NCBI GenBank assembly: GCA_025351525.1
Contig: JANXVV010000465.1
Span: 1 to 9,333, forward strand
From: Humisphaera sp.
GTDB lineage: Bacteria > Planctomycetota > Phycisphaerae > Tepidisphaerales > Tepidisphaeraceae
Reading direction: 5' to 3'
DNA: 9,333 nt
Part shown: positions 6,425 to 9,333 of the stretch, piece after piece
Position numbering within the stretch: position 1 is the first letter of the stretch
How the letters are laid out: the number at the start of each line of letters is the position of its first letter
Made by a program: the position numbers and the translations under genes
Notes under the pieces: generated by a model
Seen by the model: only the letters and a program-made list of their open reading frames with translations
Databases searched by the model: none
What the model was told of the DNA's origin: nothing

Positions 6425-8701
6425 TTACATTTTAGTCGTCAGGGCATCGTATCCTTGCGGCCCGTAACAGTAGTGTATGATAAAGTTCCGGTCCACCGCG
6501 TTCAGTTCGTAAGCCGTGAACGCGAATTCGTCGATATGGCGTTGTCGATGCGATCGGGACTTTCCGATGTCCGCCTCCCGCATTATGCGCGGAAGATCAG
6601 CCATCGCCTGCGGGGTGGGCAATGGAATCGGCAACTTGCCCGCGTAGTACTGATCGAAGTGCATCGTCCGAACCGCGCGGCAGAACACGAATTCCCGGTA
6701 AAACCAACTCGCCACGGATGAATTCAACAGGATCGACACGTAGCCATCCCCGTATCGCCGGTCGCTGATGATCGTGGTGCTGATCGTGTTGAGGCAAAGT
6801 GTTCCCCCGAAATCGGGCGCACTGATGATCCATACACGCGGCCGGGGACGAGTGATATGTGCGACGATGTTTTGGCTGACGACTTTAGATTGAAGAAGAC
6901 GCTTCACCTTGGGGGTGAAGACCGCGTTTTTTTGCGATTGAAGAAATGACTCATCGATCCAGTCGACGGTCGGTTCGAGGCGCAAGGGGCGAACGTGCTT
7001 GCCGCGTAAAATCGGAAGCGTTTTGCCGGTCGCGACGCGATTGATTTTGGTCTGATAGCCCAGTGCCTGAGAGGTGCGCGAAAACGAACCGAGCGGTGTG
7101 CCGATGCGGGTGAGGTGTTCCAGTATTTCCAGGGATTGCGGCTCAATTCTTGCCGGGAGGCACCCCAGTGACTTGAAAAGTGTCATGGGAAGTTCCGGGT
7201 GATCGACCGAGCCATCGGTATGAAATTCCCCTCCCGAATATGTTTTCACAGGTTTGCGGCGAGAGCAGATGAAGATCGTTTGTTCCAGCAGCACTCCGTT
7301 GAACGCCTCGCTCACATCGATGAGTTGTTCCAGCCGATGTTCGGTTGCGATCAGTTGCCGGGCGGCTTCCCAGCCATCGACGTACTGAATGGATTTGGGA
7401 ACGATGAGACCCACCGCTCCTCCGGCTTTCGTGATGTCGCAGGCCAACTCGATAAATGCCGTCGCCAGATTCGCGTGTTGACGGCAGACGCGAAAACGTC
7501 GTCGAAGAAAACCGGCATCGATGTCTCCCTTGTGTCCGAGATAGGGTGGATTTCCGATCACGCAATCAAACCGCGCTTCATCGAGTGCTTCTTTGAGAGA
7601 ATCCCTGACGCGAACGTGTGCTTCCAAATCGCCCGATGATTCGAGCGGTGCATCCGCTTCCAGGCGAAGTGAGAACCTCGCCAACTCCGTGGCGAGGGGA
7701 TTCAAGTCGACGCCGAAAATGCACCGTTGAAGGACATGCTGCTTCACGCGGTGCAGCAATTTTTCAGGGTCGCGCGCGCCCCTTGGCCGATGGCCCTTCT
7801 GCGGCGCTTCAGTCCAGTCCTGGATGAAGATCGCGAACGATTCCAGCCATGTTGTCAATTCACGCGAGAGAAAATTCATTGCCTCGACGAGAAAATACCC
7901 CGCCCCCATGGCGGGATCGCAGATGCGGAAACCGAAGAGCAAATCGACGAGTTGCCGATGGGCTGTAAGGACGGTTTCATCCGCATCGATCCGCCGAACA
8001 TCGATCGATTCAAATTCGCAAAATTGCGGGTGCAGCATTTTCAGATGTCGCTGCAATACCGGTCCCACCGTGTTTTCGACGATATATTTGACGATCTGCA
8101 CCGGCGTGTAGTAACTGCCGGTCGATTTCCGACCCGCCTTATCCCTCGCGAGAAAAAACCGATATTGATGAGCGCGATTGGGTTCGAGCAATTCCACCAT
8201 CTCGACGCACATGCGATATTCGAGCAGGCTTTCGTGAATCGACCCGAGCTGGCGAACTTTTGACTGTGGGTCGGTGAAATCGGCAATTTGCACTTCAGCT
8301 TCGCAATGCGGCGGATGCGTGAGTTGATCGATCGCGAACGCTAAAAGTGAATCGGGGACGGGAGGATCGCCCGCCAAACCAGTCGGAGGATTTTGTAAAG
8401 CCGGTGGCATGGGCGTCCCGCCCGTGCATTTCTTCGCGTCAGAACACGGGCGGGATGCCCATGCCACCATTTTTGATTCATGATCTCCGGCGTACACAAT
8501 AAACAGCGCGCGAAAAAGAAGTCCAATCGCCTCGTCGAGGAGCGCCTTTAACTGGGTCTCATCGAAGATCAGCTCTTTCTGCAATCGCCGTTTGCGGTGG
8601 CTCGATTGGCTTTGCAAGATCCTCTCCGCCAAGGCAGGCATCACCCGCAGAATGATGTGACTCTTCAAGTCGCGTTCGAGTTTTTCTGTATCATGGCCCA
8701 C
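6425..8701 (-). CDS. Eco57I/type IIG-like N6-adenine DNA methyltransferase, nuclease region absent
   Basis: This 758-residue protein should transfer a methyl group from S-adenosylmethionine to the N6 of adenine in DNA. Residues 1-75 match the helical spacer of type IIG enzymes, ending in LLDEAIGLLFRALFIVYA. The methylase domain has TGSYYTPVQIVKYIVENTV (194-212), the SAM motif DPAMGAGYFL (262-271), IFGVDLNPLATELARFSL (328-345), the catalytic NPPY (384-387) and GGAVGLIVPKSI (427-438). The C-terminal part (about 535-700), with GKLPIPLP, is the likely target-recognition domain. Relatives are commonly 1,000 residues or more with an N-terminal nuclease part; here translation starts at a GTG three bases after an in-frame TAA, without a clear ribosome site, and no nuclease is encoded upstream. 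Residues about 78-100 come from an inserted palindrome. It may be an orphan methyltransferase or a decaying type IIG gene. No restriction or BREX partner is visible. Confidence 0.85.
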   Translation of the reverse strand: MGHDTEKLERDLKSHIILRVMPALAERILQSQSSHRKRRLQKELIFDETQLKALLDEAIGLLFRALFIVYAGDHESKMVAWASRPCSDAKKCTGGTPMPPALQNPPTGLAGDPPVPDSLLAFAIDQLTHPPHCEAEVQIADFTDPQSKVRQLGSIHESLLEYRMCVEMVELLEPNRAHQYRFFLARDKAGRKSTGSYYTPVQIVKYIVENTVGPVLQRHLKMLHPQFCEFESIDVRRIDADETVLTAHRQLVDLLFGFRICDPAMGAGYFLVEAMNFLSRELTTWLESFAIFIQDWTEAPQKGHRPRGARDPEKLLHRVKQHVLQRCIFGVDLNPLATELARFSLRLEADAPLESSGDLEAHVRVRDSLKEALDEARFDCVIGNPPYLGHKGDIDAGFLRRRFRVCRQHANLATAFIELACDITKAGGAVGLIVPKSIQYVDGWEAARQLIATEHRLEQLIDVSEAFNGVLLEQTIFICSRRKPVKTYSGGEFHTDGSVDHPELPMTLFKSLGCLPARIEPQSLEILEHLTRIGTPLGSFSRTSQALGYQTKINRVATGKTLPILRGKHVRPLRLEPTVDWIDESFLQSQKNAVFTPKVKRLLQSKVVSQNIVAHITRPRPRVWIISAPDFGGTLCLNTISTTIISDRRYGDGYVSILLNSSVASWFYREFVFCRAVRTMHFDQYYAGKLPIPLPTPQAMADLPRIMREADIGKSRSHRQRHIDEFAFTAYELNAVDRNFIIHYCYGPQGYDALTTKM
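8403..8468. repeat. 66-bp near-perfect palindromic element inside the methyltransferase gene
   Basis: The arms 8403-8426 and 8445-8468 are reverse complements over 24 positions, with a single G/T mismatch (8415 against 8456). The left arm starts GGTGGCATGGGC, the right arm ends GCCCATGCCACC, and an 18-base loop (8427-8444) separates them. The element is 66 bases, a multiple of three, and contains no stop in the host frame, so it adds about 22 residues (including VAWASRPC and GGTPMPPA) without breaking the gene. The added Gly/Pro/Cys-rich peptide has no place in the methyltransferase fold and lies in the linker between the helical spacer and the methylase domain. I recall similar translated strings from planctomycete-type genomes, which would make this a dispersed repeat. 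Confidence 0.85.
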
Positions 8702-8806
8702 GGGTTAGAGGCTATCCGCTGAAACGATGGGATGGAAACACCGCCGAAGCGCCGGACACCGCGGCAAGGGAGCGGAATGGATGCCTTGCAAGACGATTCG
8801 ATCTCG

Positions 8807-8835
8807 TTGACACGATTCCGCCGCTTTCCTATGAT
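8807..8835 (+). promoter_or_regulatory. sigma-70 promoter of the thioredoxin gene
   Basis: TTGACA (8807-8812, full consensus -35) and TATGAT (8830-8835, one mismatch to the -10 consensus) are separated by exactly 17 bases. Transcription should start near 8842, giving a leader of about 45 bases before the thioredoxin ATG. The near-consensus match suggests strong constitutive expression. It is the clearest promoter in the window; no comparable one was seen for the divergent methyltransferase. Confidence 0.85.
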
Positions 8836-8845
8836 CGCGCTGGAA

Positions 8846-8863
8846 TCGTAAGGAATCTTACGA
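8846..8863 (+). promoter_or_regulatory. palindrome in the thioredoxin leader
   Basis: TCGTAAG (8846-8852) and CTTACGA (8857-8863) form a perfect 7-bp inverted repeat around GAAT. It starts about ten bases after the -10 box, right at the expected transcription start. It could be an operator for a dimeric regulator or a 5' stem protecting the mRNA. It ends 11 bases before the GGAG ribosome site (8875-8878) and so does not mask it. Confidence 0.45.
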
Positions 8864-8885
8864 CTGTTTAACCTGGAGCAATGCG

Positions 8886-9215
8886 ATGGCTGGACAAAAC
8901 GTCAAAGAAATTACCGATCAGAATTTTGAGGAAGAGGTTCTTAAATCGACTGAGCCTGTGTTGGTCGATTTTTGGGCCGAGTGGTGCATGCCGTGCAAAA
9001 TGCTCGCTCCGACGCTCGAAAAAATCGCCGCCGACTATGTCGGTAAGGTGAAGGTCGGTAAAGTGGACACGGATGCCAACCGTGAAATTTCGCTCAAGTA
9101 CGGCATCAGTGCGATCCCAACCGTCATTCTCTTTAAGAATGGGCAGGTCGCTCAAAAATTCGTCGGTTTGCGTCCGGAGAAGGATTTTAAAGCCGCGCTC
9201 GATGCGCCGGGCTGA
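8886..9215 (+). CDS. trxA: thioredoxin with a WCMPC active site
   Basis: This is a cytoplasmic protein disulfide reductase of 109 residues, the standard size of a single-domain thioredoxin with no signal peptide. The active site is WCMPCK (33-38), with redox cysteines 34 and 37; the usual residue between Cys and Pro is Gly, here Met. Other family landmarks are present: the buried Asp28 in VDFWAEWC, KVDTDAN (59-65), the cis-proline Pro78 in AIPTVILFKNG (76-86), and FVGLRPEKDF near the C-terminus. The start is ATG 8886 with GGAG seven bases upstream; an ATG at 8881 is out of frame. The gene has its own promoter and terminator, so it is a single-gene unit divergent from the methyltransferase. 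It would be expected to accept electrons from thioredoxin reductase, which is not in the window. Confidence 0.95.
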   Translation: MAGQNVKEITDQNFEEEVLKSTEPVLVDFWAEWCMPCKMLAPTLEKIAADYVGKVKVGKVDTDANREISLKYGISAIPTVILFKNGQVAQKFVGLRPEKDFKAALDAPG

Positions 9216-9243
9216 TCGGGATGTTTGGTGGTATCGTAATCTT

Positions 9244-9276
9244 AAAGCCCGGCGTGAAATCACCCTGGGCTTTTTT
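9244..9276 (+). terminator. intrinsic terminator of trxA
   Basis: AAAGCCC (9244-9250) pairs with GGGCTTT (9267-9273). The stem continues inward through GG/CT and GTG/CAC with one C-C mismatch, closing on an AAAT loop (9257-9260). Six Ts (9271-9276) follow. It begins 29 bases after the trxA stop and is a standard rho-independent terminator in the plus direction. Confidence 0.88.
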
Positions 9277-9300
9277 GCGAGTGGAATTTTGTGGTGTGGG

Positions 9301-9333
9301 CTTCCAGCCTGCATGTCGGAAGCAGGCTGGAAG
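9301..9333. repeat. perfect 12-bp inverted repeat at the right edge, probably a dispersed element
   Basis: CTTCCAGCCTGC (9301-9312) and GCAGGCTGGAAG (9322-9333) are exact reverse complements around a 9-base loop. The right arm ends on the last base of the window, so the stem may continue beyond it. It lies after the trxA terminator and has no T-run inside the window. The sequence resembles a palindromic repeat I remember from planctomycete intergenic regions. Confidence 0.7.

Noticed and set aside
7727..8263. A 178-codon plus-strand frame opposite the methyltransferase
   Set aside because: It is antisense to the methylase region that encodes the SAM motif and flanks, with no motif of its own.
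8403..8468. The methyltransferase palindrome as a transcription terminator or a CRISPR repeat
   Set aside because: It lies mid-gene in an intact frame, has no following T-run on the coding strand, and occurs once with no spacer-repeat series.
6425..8701. The methyltransferase as part of a BREX, DISARM or other multi-gene defence system
   Set aside because: No PglZ, BrxC, helicase, nuclease or specificity subunit is encoded on either side. The neighbours are trxA and secretion genes.
8702..8806. A remnant of the missing nuclease domain upstream of the methyltransferase
   Set aside because: Reading the minus strand back from the GTG gives an immediate TAA, and I could recognise no PD-(D/E)xK-like or other nuclease peptide before the trxA promoter.
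8868..9314. A 148-codon minus-strand frame opposite trxA
   Set aside because: It lies antisense to an unmistakable thioredoxin gene and runs through the trxA terminator hairpin, so it is a shadow frame.

Overview
The window is about 9.3 kb of moderately GC-rich bacterial DNA that most resembles a planctomycete (Planctomycetota, Gemmata-like). This is an inference. It rests on several short dispersed palindromes of a kind I recall from such genomes, together with a Tat-exported ferritin-like protein and a compact type II secretion (T2SS) D-E-F gene set. No rRNA or other marker is present to confirm it.

Layout. Positions 1-66 may hold the last codons of a plus-strand gene. A block of five minus-strand genes follows, described here in the direction of transcription. 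A solitary Eco57I/type IIG-like adenine-N6 DNA methyltransferase (8701-6425) comes first. It is followed by a secretin (GspD-like, ending at 4292), the secretion ATPase GspE/PilB (4246-2717) and the inner-membrane platform protein GspF/PilC (2717-1506, TGATG overlap with gspE). The block ends with a Tat-signal ferritin-like protein (1231-257), closed by a strong intrinsic terminator at 181-216. Thioredoxin (8886-9215) is transcribed divergently from the methyltransferase. It has a consensus sigma-70 promoter, a palindrome in its 5' leader and its own terminator.

How the genes work together. D, E and F are the outer-membrane channel, motor and inner-membrane platform of one T2SS/type IV pilus-like machine. 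The pseudopilins, GspC/L/M equivalents and prepilin peptidase are not in the window. The ferritin-like protein has its own upstream gap but lies directly downstream on the same strand. As a Tat-exported, pre-folded protein it is the sort of cargo a T2SS can take, so a functional link is possible but unproven. The methyltransferase lacks the N-terminal nuclease region of its type IIG relatives and has no restriction partner here.

The most distinctive feature is the load of short palindromic elements. There are four sequence-distinct ones: a near-perfect 66-bp inverted repeat inserted in frame in the methyltransferase, a CGCGAAGG-rich hairpin in the secretin leader, a G/C hairpin abutting the secretin stop codon, and a perfect 12-bp inverted repeat at the right edge. 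I found no CRISPR array, tRNA, rRNA, transposase or convincing new defence system.
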